DNA of 64,000 nt from Erinaceus europaeus. Lineage: Eukaryota; Chordata; Mammalia; Eulipotyphla; Erinaceidae. Below the pieces are notes generated by a model that saw only the letters and a program-made list of their open reading frames with translations, was not told the DNA's origin and did no database searches. The first letter of the stretch is position 1; each line of letters starts with the position of its first letter. This document shows positions 41,361-53,441 of the stretch, one piece after another. Location of the stretch: contig NC_080177.1 in assembly GCF_950295315.1 (NCBI RefSeq), forward strand, positions 78,574,089-78,638,088, given 5' to 3'. The translations under genes and the position numbers were made by a program.

Positions 41361-42290
41361 ATCTATATCTACATCTTGATGTCCAGAGCAGTGTTACCTG
41401 AAGACACTTCTGCAGTGATGAGGATGTTTCATTTGTACACTGATTAGCGCGGCTGTCACTACCCACAGGAAACAACTGGACACTTGGCATAAATTAGTCC
41501 ACTCAAAGAACTGAATTTAATGTTTGTATTTAACTTTCATTTTTTTTAGTTTATAAAGTCATCTGTGACTGGTGACCACCAGATTGAGCTGTGTCTTTCT
41601 AAAGCCACCTCATCCCGTATTAATTCAAGACTTTATACATGTGAGCTCATCAGCCCCTCCTCAATCTTCACTTTGCCCAGGACATTAACATTTTATATGG
41701 GGAATAATTATTTCAATCAACCCGTTCTTCCCACATCCCTTACTTATTATTTACTTGTGCATCTTAGACTCTCCTTGGAATAAGTTTATGTTACTGTCAT
41801 CATTAATTCTTGGGAAACTAATACCTTAGGGGACTAATTATATGAAGAAGGTGGAACTCTGCAGAGGATCCCAGGCTAAAGAGACTGTTCTTGAATCTAG
41901 AAAAAGATGTCTTACAGCCCAAAAGTAGGTTAAGTGTTATCATCTGGTTTCATATAAAAATAACTTCAAATTTCCTGTTTGCAACTGAGAGTAGGACTAG
42001 ACTACATTTATGCAGAACATGGCTTATTAGAGTCAGAATGTTTTATGGGAAATAAAAGCTTACACAATGAGAACTTTTAAGTTTGGCTTACATTTTAAAA
42101 ATTCATCTCACATGCTACAATTATTTTAATATGCAAGTAAAAAATGCTTTCTGTTTGTATAAATTAAAGGTTTATCTGGTACCCTTGTCCCTAGTAGAAC
42201 AGAATGACAAAACTGACTATACAACACCAGGCTGGAAATAAATGGTCTCCATTTTCACCATCTTTGCATAGACTTCCTAAGAACAACATG
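41361..42290. other. Intron A-B, non-repeat part
   Basis: About 930 bp of AT-rich intronic DNA; nothing recognised. Confidence 0.45.
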
Positions 42291-42294
42291 ATTT

Positions 42295-43375
42295 TGGCCA
42301 TAAAGAGAGCTTTCCTAGACAGTGAGCATACTTTGTCATGGACATGACCCAGGTTTGAACCTCGTCCCCACAGCACTGAAGGCAGCTTAGGTGCAGTACT
42401 GTCTCCCCTTTACTTCTCTGCCTCTGCCTCTGCCTCTGCCTCTGCCTCTCCCTCTCCCTCTGCCTCTCCCTCTGCCTCTGCCTCTGCCTCTGCCTCTGCC
42501 TCTGCCTCTGCCTCTCCCTCTCCCTCTGCCTCTCCCTCTGCCTCTGCCTCTCCCTCTGCCTCTCCCTCTGCCTCTCCCTCTCCCTCTCCCTCACCCTCTC
42601 CCTCTCCCTCTGCCTCTCCCTCTGCCTCTCCCTCTGCCTCTCCCTCTCCCTCTGCCTCTGCCTCTCCCTCTCCCTCTCCCTCTGCCTCTCCCTCTCTCTT
42701 TGCCTCTGCCTCTCCCTCTGCCTCTGCCTCTGCCTCTCCTTCTCCCTCTGCCTCTCCCTCTGCCTCTCCCTCTCCCTCTGCCTCTGCCTCTGCCTCTGCC
42801 TCTCCCTCTCCCTCTGCCTCTCCCTCTGCCTCTCCCTCTCCCTCTCCCTCTGCCTCTCCCTCTCCCTCTGCCTCTCCCTCTGCCTCTCCCTCTGCCTCTC
42901 CCTCTCCCTCTCCCTCTGCCTCTCCCTCTGCCTCTCCCTCTCCCTCTCCCTCTGCCTCTCCCTCTGCCTCTGTCTCTCCCTCTGCCTCTCCCTCTGCCTC
43001 TGCCTCTGCCTCTGCCTCTCCCTCTGCCTCTCCCTCTGCCTCTCCCTCTCCCTCTGCCTCTCCCTCTCCCTCTGCCTCTGTCTCTCCCTCTGCCTCTCCC
43101 TCTCCCTCTGCCTCTCCCTCTCCCTCTGCCTCTCCCTCTCCCTCTGCCTCTCTCTCTCCCTCTCCCTCTCCCTCTGCCTCTGCCTCTGCCTCTGCCTCTG
43201 CCTCTGCCTCTCCCTCTCTCTCTCTCCCTCTCCCTCACCCCTTCTCTTTATCTCTACTACTCTTTGATTCTCTACCTCTCTCTCATTCTCTCTCTCATTT
43301 TCTTTCTTCTTTCTTTTTATTTTTTCCTTCTGTTTCTTTCTATCTGAAAAAATGTTTGCTGAGTAGTGATGCCCA
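42295..43375 (+). repeat. SINE-E copy with giant internal hexamer array
   Basis: The head and core (GAGCATACTTTGTCATGGAC, ATGACCCAGGTTTGAACCTC) lie at 42320-42362. The 3' part (CTATCTGAAAAAATGTTTGC) is at 43341-43360. Between them the usual short CT-rich stretch has expanded to more than 800 bp. Confidence 0.7.
42421..43236 (+). repeat. (CCTCTG/CCTCTC)n array, about 136 units
   Basis: An 816-bp array of six-base units CCTCTG and CCTCTC with rare variants (CCTCAC, TCTTTG, CTTCTC, GTCTCT). The hexamer phase is kept throughout, so every open frame reads as a two-residue repeat and codes for nothing. The minus strand, which is the RGS6 sense, is almost pure purine. Confidence 0.99.
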
Positions 43376-43534
43376 TGTGAAGATAACAACAACAAAAAAG
43401 TACATGATTTTGTTAACTTCTTCTCCCAACAATGTGTCGAACTGTGTAAGTGGACAGAATCCAGTGCTATTCCAGCTTGTTGGAATGCTAGTCTATCACC
43501 CCTTGCTATAATGTTCATCCTTGTTTACTGATAC

Positions 43535-43813
43535 ATTTATTTAGTTATTTACTTTGCCTCCAGGGTTATTGCTGGGGCTCAGTGGCTGCACTACGAATCC
43601 TATTTTATTTTATTTTATTTGGATAGGACACAGAGAAGTTGAGGGGGGAAGAAAGATAGAGAGGAGGAGAGAAAGACACCTGTAGACCTGCTTCACCGCC
43701 TGTGAAGCAACCCCCCTGCAGGTGGGGAGTGGGGGGCTCAAACCGGGATCCTTGTGTGAGTCCTTGGCACTCTGTACTATGTGCATTTAACTTGGTGTGC
43801 TACTGCCTCGTCC
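43535..43813 (-). repeat. SINE-C copy with 16-bp TSD
   Basis: Reverse-strand SINE-C flanked by CCTTGTTTACTGATAC (43519-43534) and CCTTGTTTACTAATAC (43814-43829). Confidence 0.93.
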
Positions 43814-44003
43814 CCTTGTTTACTAATACTTAAAATCAATAAAGCACGTCTGGCTCCCAGAATACTTCAGTGCTATGGTGTCTTTCTTTTTATCTGAAAA
43901 ACTCAGTTTGGAGCAGTAAAGTCCATGCAATGACAATAAACAGATAAACAAATAAATTGAAAAACATTCAGTTTCCCAAGGCCACTTACAATAAATCTGG
44001 ACT

Positions 44004-44450
44004 TGTGGGGGTAGATAGCATAATGGGTATGAAAAGAGATTCATAGGAGTTGTGCGGTAGCACAGCAGGTTAAGAACAGGTGGTATGAAGCGCAAGGACT
44101 GTCCTAAAGATCCCGGTTCGAGCCTCTGGCTCCCCACTTTCAGGGGAGTCGCTTCACAGGTAGTGAAGCGGGTCTGCAGGTGTCTATCTTTCTCTCCTCC
44201 TCTCTGTCTTCCCCTCCTCGCTCCATTTCTCTCTGTCCTATCCAACAACGATGACATCAATAACAATAATTACAACAACAATAAAACAACAAGGGCAACA
44301 AAAGGGAATAAATAAATAAATATTAAAAAAAAAGAAAAAAAGGAAAGAGATTCATGCCTGAGGCTCCAAAGTTCCAGGTTCAACCCCCCATCACCACCAT
44401 AAGCCAGAGCTGAGTAGTGTTCTGATTACAATAAATGAATTAATAAATAA
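44004..44450 (+). repeat. SINE-D copy with 14-bp TSD, split by SINE-A
   Basis: Forward SINE-D, TSD AATAAATCTGGACT at 43990-44003 and 44451-44464. A SINE-A sits between its head and core. Confidence 0.92.
44045..44343 (+). repeat. SINE-A copy nested in SINE-D
   Basis: Forward SINE-A, TSD AAAGAGATTCAT at 44033-44044 and 44344-44355. Confidence 0.93.
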
Positions 44451-44569
44451 AATAAATCTGGACTGGAATTTCATCTTAAATTTTATGTGACATTGAAACT
44501 TTTTTTATTTAAAGAGGACTCAGAGAATCAATTAGAGGGTTGGGCATAAACTTTCTTTTCTTTTTCTTA

Positions 44570-44755
44570 AAAAATTTTTATTAGTGATTTGATATGGATT
44601 GACAAAATTATGAGGTGACAAGGGTGTAATTCCATACTGTCCCCCACCAGAGTCAGTGTTCCCATTCTCTCCATTGGAAAGTGCAGTAGTTCTCCCAGAG
44701 TCACAGATATGGGCTGACCATTATTTCTAATATATATGGATTGACCATTTAAAAA
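44570..44755 (-). repeat. L1-a-like 3' end
   Basis: TTTTTATTAGTGATTTGATA then CCAGAGTCAGTGTTCCCATT and TTGGAAAGTGCAGTAGTTCT, the same sequence as 7180-7320. Confidence 0.7.
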
Positions 44756-44756
44756 A

Positions 44757-45040
44757 ATTTCTTTATTGGGGATTAATTTTTATATATATATATATAATTT
44801 TTATTTATAAAAAGCAAACACTAACAAAAGCCATAGGATAAGAGAGGTACAACTCCACACAATTCCCACCACCACAACTCCATACCCCATCCCCTCCCCT
44901 GATAGCTTTCCTGTTCTTTATCTCTCTGGGAGCATGGACCCAGGGACATTATAGGTGCAGAAGATTAATGTTTTACAGTCGACAGTAAATACAATAGTTT
45001 GTTCATCAATTTTCACTGTTAGTAAATAAACTGTCTTTTC
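44757..45040 (-). repeat. L1-b 3' end split by an L1-a segment
   Basis: L1-b starts TTCTTTATTGGGGATTAATT and resumes at ATTAATGTTTTACAGTCGAC. The L1-a insert lies about 44781-44964 (ACAACTCCACACAATTCCC; GGGAGCATGGACCCAGGGAC). Repeated GATTAAT flanks suggest its TSD. Confidence 0.75.
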
Positions 45041-45774
45041 CTTCTTTTATCCCACTTAGCATTTATTCTTAAAGAGAGGAACATCAAAAAGGGGAAAATG
45101 TAAACAGAGTGGAATTTAGTCTAATAGCTAGAGTGAAACATTAAGTGCACAAAGACCAAGGCTATCAGTTATTACCTTTGCTTTCATAATTATAACTTGA
45201 CAAAATTTCAGAATGTTGCCACTTAAATGGACTTCAGAAGAAGAAAATTAAAAAAAAGAAGCTTATGTTAAAGGAATCATGGGTTAAAGCTATGGAAAAC
45301 AGTGGAAACAGACATTTACATGTTGTCTTTTTCATAATTGGCCCCTTTCAGTAAGTTATTGACTGTGCTAGAAATACCTTTAGAAATGCTCTTTGGAAAT
45401 AAACGTATGAGCCAATGTACAGGGACAAACTCCCAGATTCATTCATTCAGAGTCTCTACAGGTTAGGAGGTGCTAACTTGGCAGAGGACTAGCCTTCCTG
45501 TGTGAGGTTTTGATCAAAGATAGTTCAGTTCTAGCTTTCCAGGGTCTCCACGCCAAGAATGGTGAGTTTCTTAGAGTCCTCATCCCTCAGTGATCCTCAG
45601 AGTCTAGTTTTAGGTACTCTGATTTTTTTTTTTCCTCCTCAGGCCGTGATGTTATCAAAACACTGCTCGGTGTTGCAACTGATTTTTTGAATTGTCAATT
45701 ATTCCTAGCACCAAAAAATAATAAATAAATAAATAAATAAATAAATAATCCTTAAAGGTAGGAATGAGATCTGC
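45041..45774. other. Intron A-B, non-repeat part
   Basis: Contains (ATAA)n at 45719-45747; otherwise nothing recognised. Confidence 0.45.
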
Positions 45775-46105
45775 AACACATCAGCCCAAACTTTGTGACT
45801 TAAAACAACTTAGTCTGGAGGCCAGAAGTTTTGAAGTTTCGGTTTTAGTGCATTTCACCAGGTCAAAATCAAGGTGTCCGCAGGGCCACACTCCCTCCAG
45901 AGGCTCAAGGGGAAGGCGTGGAGGCTGCATCACTTAGACCTCTGCTTCTGTTGTCATTTCCTTTTCCTGTGTCAAATCTTTCTCTCATTCTCCTTTAAAA
46001 AGATATATGTGATTGTATGTAATGCCTATCCAAATAGTCCAGGATGACTTTCCCAGGTCAAGATCCTTAACTTAATCACATTTGTGAAGATACTTTATCA
46101 TGATT
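45775..46105 (-). repeat. Old dispersed mammalian repeat
   Basis: The ordered phrases match the reverse of the family at 40660-41360: GACTTAAAACAACTTAGTCT, TCAAGGTGTCCGCAGGGCCA, TAGTCCAGGATGACTTTCCC and AAGATCCTTAACTTAATCAC. Exact family name not assigned. Confidence 0.55.
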
Positions 46106-46113
46106 ATATCTAG

Positions 46114-46325
46114 AAGGCCCAGACAGTGGCGTACCTGGTTAAACACACACATTACAGTAAACAAGGACCTGGGTTCAATCCCCCAGTCCCAACCTGCAGG
46201 GGGAAAGCTTCATGAATGGTAAAGCAGAGCTGCAGGCGTCTCTCTGTCTCTCTCCCCCTCTCCCTCCCCTCCCCTCCCCTCTCAATTTCTCTGTCTCTAT
46301 CCACTAATAAATAAAATTAAAAATA
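46114..46325 (+). repeat. SINE-B copy
   Basis: Forward: GGCCCAGACAGTGGCGTACC head, CTGGGTTCAATCCCCCAG, and a tail ATCCACTAATAAATAAA. Confidence 0.93.
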
Positions 46326-46530
46326 TTAAAATACATTTATAAATATTGTAATGAATTCTAAAAATAAGAAAAATCAATATAATATCTATGGATTTCAATA
46401 ACTGGGGTTTGCTATGTTTAAGGGTCACCACTGAGCTGTCAATAAGCACACAAGAAATCATTTCTATTTTGAGTTTCCTTTTCTTCTCAACAAAAGAGAA
46501 AACAGAAGATGAACAGTAAAGATCAAGAAT

Positions 46531-46757
46531 TTGTGGCCAGGAGGTGGCGCACCTGGTTAAGCGCACACACTACAGTGCACAAGGACTTGGGTTCAAGGCC
46601 CTGCTCCCTATTTGCAGGGGGAAAGCTTCATGAGTGGTGAAGCAGGGCTGCAGGTGTCTCTCTGTATCTCTCCCTATCTCTATCTTTCCCTCTCCTCTCA
46701 ATTTCTCTGTCTCTATTAATGATAACTATTTTTTTTAAAAAAATAATCTAAAAAAGA
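46531..46757 (+). repeat. SINE-B copy with 13-bp TSD
   Basis: Forward SINE-B, perfect TSD AAAGATCAAGAAT at 46518-46530 and 46758-46770. It is the last young SINE before a 7.6-kb gap. Confidence 0.94.
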
Positions 46758-46770
46758 AAAGATCAAGAAT

Positions 46771-48429
46771 ATTGATAAATTTGGGCATGACTGTCAGGTT
46801 TTCTAGCTCCATTTATTTGGTTTTGGATCTGGAAGTATTTTAGTTTCAGAGAAAATAGGCTGTCTGGATTATTTTAGAGTAGAGTCATTGAGAATCATTA
46901 AAGAACTAAATGAGAAGTCAGGATTGCAGACAGATATTTATATACCTCCCATGGAGAGCCGCAGAAGTTCAGGGCCAGGAGAAACTGCAGGTAACACTTC
47001 ACCCAGACTTATGAGTCAAGTGATGAGGAAGCTGAGGCTCACAGAGCCCAGGACCAGCTTCATAGCTGAGCAGACAGTTCACAGCTCTGCATTCCTCTAC
47101 CACAACTGTACTGCCAGAATCCTTTTCAGTGTGTATGTTGACATGAAGTTCATTCAAAACACATTCATGAGCAAGGAGAGCAAACATCTACGTAGCATAC
47201 CTCTTGAGAGAGGCATGCGTACACCCAGCACATATTCTGAGACTTAGTTTTAGTCATATTAATTCCTCTACACTTTGATTTCAAGAAAGAGGTAGAATCT
47301 GACTAAAGGTGCAAGGTGGCAGGTGTGTTTCAATTTGTTATAAGGAAGTTTCTGAAGCTCAGAGTTGTTTACAATGGAATGAGTGATGAGGACTCTCAGC
47401 ACCTAGAAGTCACTCAGATAGAGCTTAAGGGACATAGGGTATGAAAATGGTAGCTGTCCTAACTCCTAAATTCAGACAGACATGATCAGCATACTAGATA
47501 ATCAAGAAAGGTGCTGAGAATAGAAATTCTTGAGTCCAGAACCATGGGTATGTCCTGAAGATTATACTTTTAATAAGTTAAATGATAATAATTGCTAGGG
47601 ACAATTCATCAGACATCTCTAAGGAAGTGTTCCAATTCAAGAGTCTATAGTTTTCTCCATGGGGTAGTGGAAACAGCATTACAATGGTAGCAGGAATCCA
47701 GATTCTTTTCTGGTTCTATTACAAGTGGTGTCATTTATTTTGTTTTTAGCACATTATATAATGGCTCAGGGACTCCATTTTCCTATCTACAGAGGATACA
47801 TAAGACTAAGTGTAGCTAGGAAGGCATGTTCTGGGGGTGGCCTGGATGAAAAGGAACCTTTAAGATCCCTGGGAAATTCTTCATGATTGTTCAGGTGACA
47901 GAGAATTATCCTGGAATGACTGTCTATGACAGCTGGGAAGGCCTGTGTGGTCTGGCTAGCTTCCTGGAGTTGGCAGGCATTCGCCCAGGATATGTCTATC
48001 ACATACAGGGCAGGTGGGGAGAGCAGAGGAGCAGAGGGAGGGTAGAGCTGAAGTTGGAAACTCGGGAACTTTATCATTTGGCACCATTATCACTATTCTA
48101 GTGAGAGGTCTAAGAAGGCCAGTCTGCTGTCCTAAGCAGGAAGGGTTGAGAGGACCATGTCCTTATAAGATGACATAGGTTGGCAAGGATTTTCATCTAT
48201 GATTGAATTCCCACCCTCCACCCAAGTCAAGGAGTCTTGATTTTTTTTTTTTTGTAAATGTAATATTATAGTTTTAAGTTACTATGGTTTACAGTGGCTT
48301 ATTAAAATAAATCATCATTGATAGCTCCTCAGAGAACATCCTATACACACTTAAGGAGAAGTCACAAAGCTTGGGGCTTTTATGCCTTTTTCTACTGTAG
48401 CATGTAACTCATGGAATTACCAGTCTGTC
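46771..48429. other. Intron A-B, SINE-free part
   Basis: Mostly unique sequence. A short MIR-like phrase (GATGAGGAAGCTGAGGCTCA) lies at 47021-47040. No exon recognised. Confidence 0.5.
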
Positions 48430-48550
48430 TGTGTCTGCCTCTCCCACTAGATCAATAGCTCTTGTGAAGCAAAGATCAATGCTTTCTTCATCTTTGTCTC
48501 TTCTGTCACTGGTACATAGTGTCTGGTACATAGCAGGTGTGGACATTTCT
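48430..48550 (+). repeat. L2/MIR-type 3' fragment
   Basis: CTCCCACTAGATCAATAGCT ... GGTACATAGTGTCTGGTACATAGCAGGTG (pattern) matches the conserved end of L2-type repeats ('gcctggcacatagtaggtgctcaataaa'). Confidence 0.55.
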
Positions 48551-50389
48551 TAGCTAAGTCAGATGCTCACCATTTCCTGAAGTCCCTTCATTTGTTCTCT
48601 GGAACTTATGGCCAATCATAAGTAAAATCCTTTTATCCTCAAACTTTTCAGTGAATATTTCCTTTTACTTCTTGTTTTTCCCCATTGGCCCTGCTTCCCT
48701 GAGACCCTGTTCTGTAATAGCCCTTTTCCGCGTCTTACACACCACGGAGTTTGAAGACAAATAAATGGATCTAACCTCTTAGGATTTCTTACAGACGATC
48801 CTCATCTTCCCACCTCTTCTCTAAAACACATTCAGTTTTGACTCCTATGGCATTATATCAAGCCACCTATGCATCCCTTGTTGTCAAAGTCATCAATCAT
48901 TGCTTGTGATTCTACTTCTCATTCCATATTTTAGCCAAGACACAACCAACCTCTCCCTCCATAGTGGTTTGGACACCCAGGTAGCTTAGTCTTTCAAATC
49001 ATGGTCTTTGAGTCCTCTGACCTCCTTTATTCCAGTGATCTTGCTCTCTCCCCCCATCTCAGTCAGTTATCCCTAAGGTCATGTCTTAGAGCTCATTACC
49101 ACCAATATATTTCAGCTCCTCTATAAGTTCAATGTCAAACTTTCCACCATCCAATCACCACCTCCTATATTTCCAGTGCTCATACTCTCACTTCTAAGTC
49201 CAAATCCATTTGCCACTGGAATTTCAATTTATTGTGACTACTACTCTTCATATTCTCACTCCCTTCCTTCCTCAGTTAAAAAGTAATGGTCAGTCATTTT
49301 GGGTCCTCTCTTGCCTCTCTCTTGATTAATCACAATCTCACATTGCTATAGCTTTAATTAAATCCAACTTTCTACCAAATCCAGAGAGCTAAATGAAACT
49401 GGATAAGTGCCTTTCTAACTCATAAATATTAATGAACTCAGGAGGGCTCTAAATGCTTCACAGCTGTCACAGTTCTACCCACCTAGCCCCATCAGTCTTT
49501 TCACTCTACTGGTTGATGGTTGCATACACCACACTTTCCCTTAAATCCTTCAACATCTCAGATCTCTTTGTTTCCTATATTCTCAAGAAAACAAGACACT
49601 TTCAGAAGAAAAATCCCTAGTTACCTCAACCAAATCAATGCAACCAGTGCCACCTCAACGTGTTTCACTTCAGACTGTGTGTAGAGACACCAGGCCTGGG
49701 ATACCAACCCTCCAGCTCCAATAAAACACTTTCTAGAAAATCTGACATCTTAGAAACCATACCTTTCTGATTTTTCTTGCTATCGTCAGTTATTCCTTCT
49801 CAATTTTTTTTTTTTGCTAATTTCATCTTTTCTCTATGACATCTATATATATTAGAGTGTCTATGTTTTTCAGATTTTCATTTACCTTGTCAGTTCATTA
49901 ACCCCATGGGTTTAAGTCCATCTATAAGTCAAGGATTTATGTCCCAGCCCTTATTCTCACCTCTGATATCTATACAGAGTTATGTAAGTATCTCTTTGTC
50001 TTTGCGAGTAGAATAGGTCACTGAAAAGGAAACTGCCTAAAATGGGCCTTTTGACTTCCTACCCTTCATATAAACAAAATCAAAGAACAACTCCCATCCC
50101 TTGCTCACTCTTCCTCATTACAATCAAAGGCAACTCCATTTATCCTGAGTATGTTACTCACACCACACCCCCCACCAAGGTATCAATAATCTTCTACCAA
50201 AGTCTACTGGATCCTTTTCCACATTCACAGCTCTAGCTCTCCTCCCCGCTTTGATGATCTCAATTCTGTAGTCAGACATCGAAAGACTTGTTTTCTTTTG
50301 ACCTTGTTCTCTTACGTGGTTTGTTAATATTCTACATGTAAGTAAGATGATCTAGTATTTGTCCTCCTTCTAAGTCATTTCAGTTAAAA
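48551..50389. other. Intron A-B, SINE-free pyrimidine-rich part
   Basis: Long CT- and AT-rich stretch without recognisable exons. A short L1-a-like phrase (CCTCAACGTGTTTCACTTCA) occurs at 49653-49672. Otherwise I see only possibly very old repeats. Confidence 0.45.
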
Positions 50390-50600
50390 TGATACCCTCC
50401 AGTTGTGGCAATGAGCAAGATTTCACCTTCTAACAGTAGTAATCCATTGAGCATATATACCACAACTTCTTAAATCTAAGCACCTGCCACTGTGAAGTTT
50501 GGTTAATTCCATATCTGGGTCATTGGAAATAGCATTTCAATGAACATAGGTATGCATTTTGTCTTCTCAGGTGAATTTTTTTGTGTGTGTTCTTCAGATA
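50390..50600 (-). repeat. Old L1 ORF2 fragment
   Basis: CATTGAGCATATATACCACA and CATTTCAATGAACATAGGTA resemble the antisense of L1 ORF2 near its 3' end. Confidence 0.5.
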
Positions 50601-51929
50601 TATCTAACTTTCTGGCCTTTGGGTTAAGATCAAATGTAACAACTGTTGATATCAATATCTTCATCTTAAATTCTCTATCTAATCTCTCTTTAAATACCAC
50701 CTACTCTATCTTCAAACTTGAATCAGAATCTATCCACTTTATATTGTTCTAGTGCCGACAGTCTAGTCTGTGTCACTCTTTTTAATCTCACAACCCCCAA
50801 GAGTATTTGGATGTGAAAGCAGAAGCCTACTGCAACAAGTCAGAGCACACTGCCCCATGGTCAAGGTCACCTAGTGGCCTTAAAAAGGTCAAGGGACACA
50901 AGGTCTTAGGTCATCATTCTCATTCTGACTTCACCTCTCTCTGACTCTAACATCGTTCTTAGTTTCATAATGTGCTAGGAACATGCTTACCTTGGAGGCT
51001 TAGCATTTGTTTTCTGGAATACTGCTTTCTCTTCTAGCCACACGAGTCAGTCTCTCACCGCCTTACCATCTTCATTTAAATGTCTTGAGGAATTCTTCCT
51101 TGGCCACCTATTTCAAGTTTCCAACACTCCTACCCTCTTCTCATCCCTTTTCTCCTGGGACTTTATGACTATCTAAAAATCTGTAGATTTTGTTATCTCC
51201 TTCTCTATAACATAAAGTCCGATGCTGACTTCTAAATACACACTTCAGAAATACAAATCAAATGATTGAGATGAAGCACTTAAAAGATAGACTAGAGATA
51301 TAACATTAAATTACATTTTCAGAAAGTGATACAATACCAACATGGAAAGATGTACTTTGTGGCTTGGCTTATGAGGTAATAATAAATTTGATATCCAAAT
51401 CAAGGAGGGAAGAAAAACAACAGACAAGGCTTGCCCACAGAAAGGGATAATAAAAATCCTGAACAACATTTAATTGAACAAAATCCAGAAGTTACAGGAA
51501 CTGTATCACAGGTGATCTTATAGATAATCCTGTTTATATAAATTTCATGATCAGAGAACACTTAACAATACACAAATCCTATACTATCCAAACATACTGG
51601 GTGCCCAAATTCAAACCATGGCAATCCAAATAGAGAGCTGGGTTATCTTATGGACACATTAATTGAATGCATTCTTTAATGTAACATACACTAATATCTC
51701 TCTGCTGTTCTGTGAATTTTAATTTACACATGGCAGATTCATGTTGTTACCAACAATCATAGGATACAGAAGAGCTCTATATCCTCATAATAGTTCTTTG
51801 TGTAATGCCTGTGTAGCTAAACTCTTCTCCCACTCATAATCCCTAACAACTCTCATCACTATAGTTTTTTGGGGGGGTTGTGGAGGATGGTATGGTGCAA
51901 GTATGTAAACCTTGAGACTGACATTCTCA
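50601..51929. other. Intron A-B, SINE-free part
   Basis: Nothing recognised beyond simple AT-rich sequence. Confidence 0.4.
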
Positions 51930-52330
51930 TCCAGAAAATGACCTGAGAGCCATCCAAGCTTGTCTGCACATCAGTAACTGACTCCTTCTTATTGCTGATA
52001 TGATTGAACCACGGTTTATTCATTCACTTACTTAAGGTCATGTGGATGGTTTTCAATCTTAGAAACTATGACTCTCCAAACCAAGGTATTATAAATATTT
52101 CTTAAGTTTGGGCCTTAGTGCTAGTTTCTAAATGCTAACAGTGAATTTCTGGAGCATAAGGTAAGCATGTGTTTAACTTTACAATAAACTTCCCAAGTAG
52201 CTGTGATTCTGTTTCTCCACCAGTAACGTAGATGAATTCCAGCTGTTTCCAGCCTCATCAGCACATTTGATTGTCAGTATTTTTTAAAATTTTTGGGTCA
52301 TTTTATAAGTATGTTTCTTTGATTCTCAAA
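51930..52330 (-). repeat. Old L1 ORF2 fragment
   Basis: The order CATGTGGATGGTTTTCAATC, GGAGCATAAGGTAAGCATGT, TTTAACTTTACAATAAACTT and GATTGTCAGTATTTTTTAA follows the antisense of old L1 ORF2. No frame survives. Confidence 0.6.
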
Positions 52331-52739
52331 CTTTTGAAAGCAAGTAGCTAGATTTTGAAAAATGAGATAAGCATTTAACATTTTATTTTTGGTTATCTGA
52401 TTAGATAATAAGGAATATATGCCTACACAGTAAAACTATAAACAGAAGCAACAAGTTGATTAGTACAGACATATATTATGGTTGTGTCTCATGGAAAGAA
52501 GATAAATGCCAGTCAACTGGTCTACCAGATACTGATGACAGGCATGGATGAGGAAAGGTGGTGGGGACCTATGACCTGTGTTATCCTTGGAACTACATCT
52601 ATGCGTCTGACACATTTTGCAATTAATGTTTTCAAGAAATATTTGAACATAAAGATCACACAGGCATCTTAAAGGAATACTTAAAGTATTTTAAAAGCAC
52701 CTCTTTGGGGGAGTTCAAACACAGTGGGTTAAAAACATC

Positions 52740-53070
52740 ATTGTCAGTACTTAAAGGCATGTTGAATGAGACTAACTAGAATGAGAAATGAGAAAGACCA
52801 ACAGTGAGTGACTTCACATCTGGGCGAAGCTTCAGGATAAAGGACAGTAAGGGAGGGCACAGGTGAAACTTGGACTTGGTGTGGCATATTGCACCAAAGC
52901 AAAGGACTCTGGGCAAGGAGGACTAGAGACAGGATGAAGGGATATTGGGATCCTGGTGTGTCTCCTAGATACCCATCAAAGCGGTTTGAGAGGCTGTGCC
53001 TGTGTGTTCTAGAACATACTGTGAACCACTAACCCTCCTAAAAAACCAAAAACAAACAAAAAACCACCTT
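52740..53070 (+). repeat. L1 3' end, diverged
   Basis: CATATTGCACCAAAGCAAAG and ACTGTGAACCACTAACCCTC follow the L1-b 3' UTR order. It ends in AAAC-rich sequence. Confidence 0.6.
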
Positions 53071-53441
53071 AAAAGCATTTTGTAGAATTTGAGCAAAAGG
53101 CTTTCTTCAGGCTTGTTTAAAAGTAAAATAATTTCTTTAATATCTTTGTCAGATCAGTTTCTGATGGGCTACTCAGTTTATGAATAAGTTTCTTTTTCTT
53201 CCCCAAGAGTTGCAAACTATACACAGAAAAGCTGGCACAGAAGGACCATTACTAAAAGTTGTAAAGAGTCACTTATTGCTCAAAACTAGGACCAAAACGC
53301 AACACTATTTAAGAAGCACCTTGAGCACATATTATATTTACTACTCAAAACCACTTAGACACTGCCAATCATAATCAAGACCACAAATTCTGCACTAGAC
53401 TATTTCTCTTGCCATCAACACATTGTGAGGAGGTCATTTAC
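53071..53441. other. Intron A-B, part next to exon A
   Basis: Intronic, begins (RGS6 sense) with the exon A donor GTAAAT at 53441; nothing else recognised. Confidence 0.5.

Noticed and set aside
42277..43518. Long open frames (413, 318 and 215 residues) reading Arg-Glu/Gln-rich, Leu-Pro and Arg-Gly repeats
   Set aside because: They exist only because a 6-bp tandem array keeps every frame open. There is no promoter, splice signal or family match.
46888..47247. 119-codon plus-strand open frame
   Set aside because: It overlaps a MIR-like phrase, is antisense to RGS6 within the intron, and resembles no known protein.
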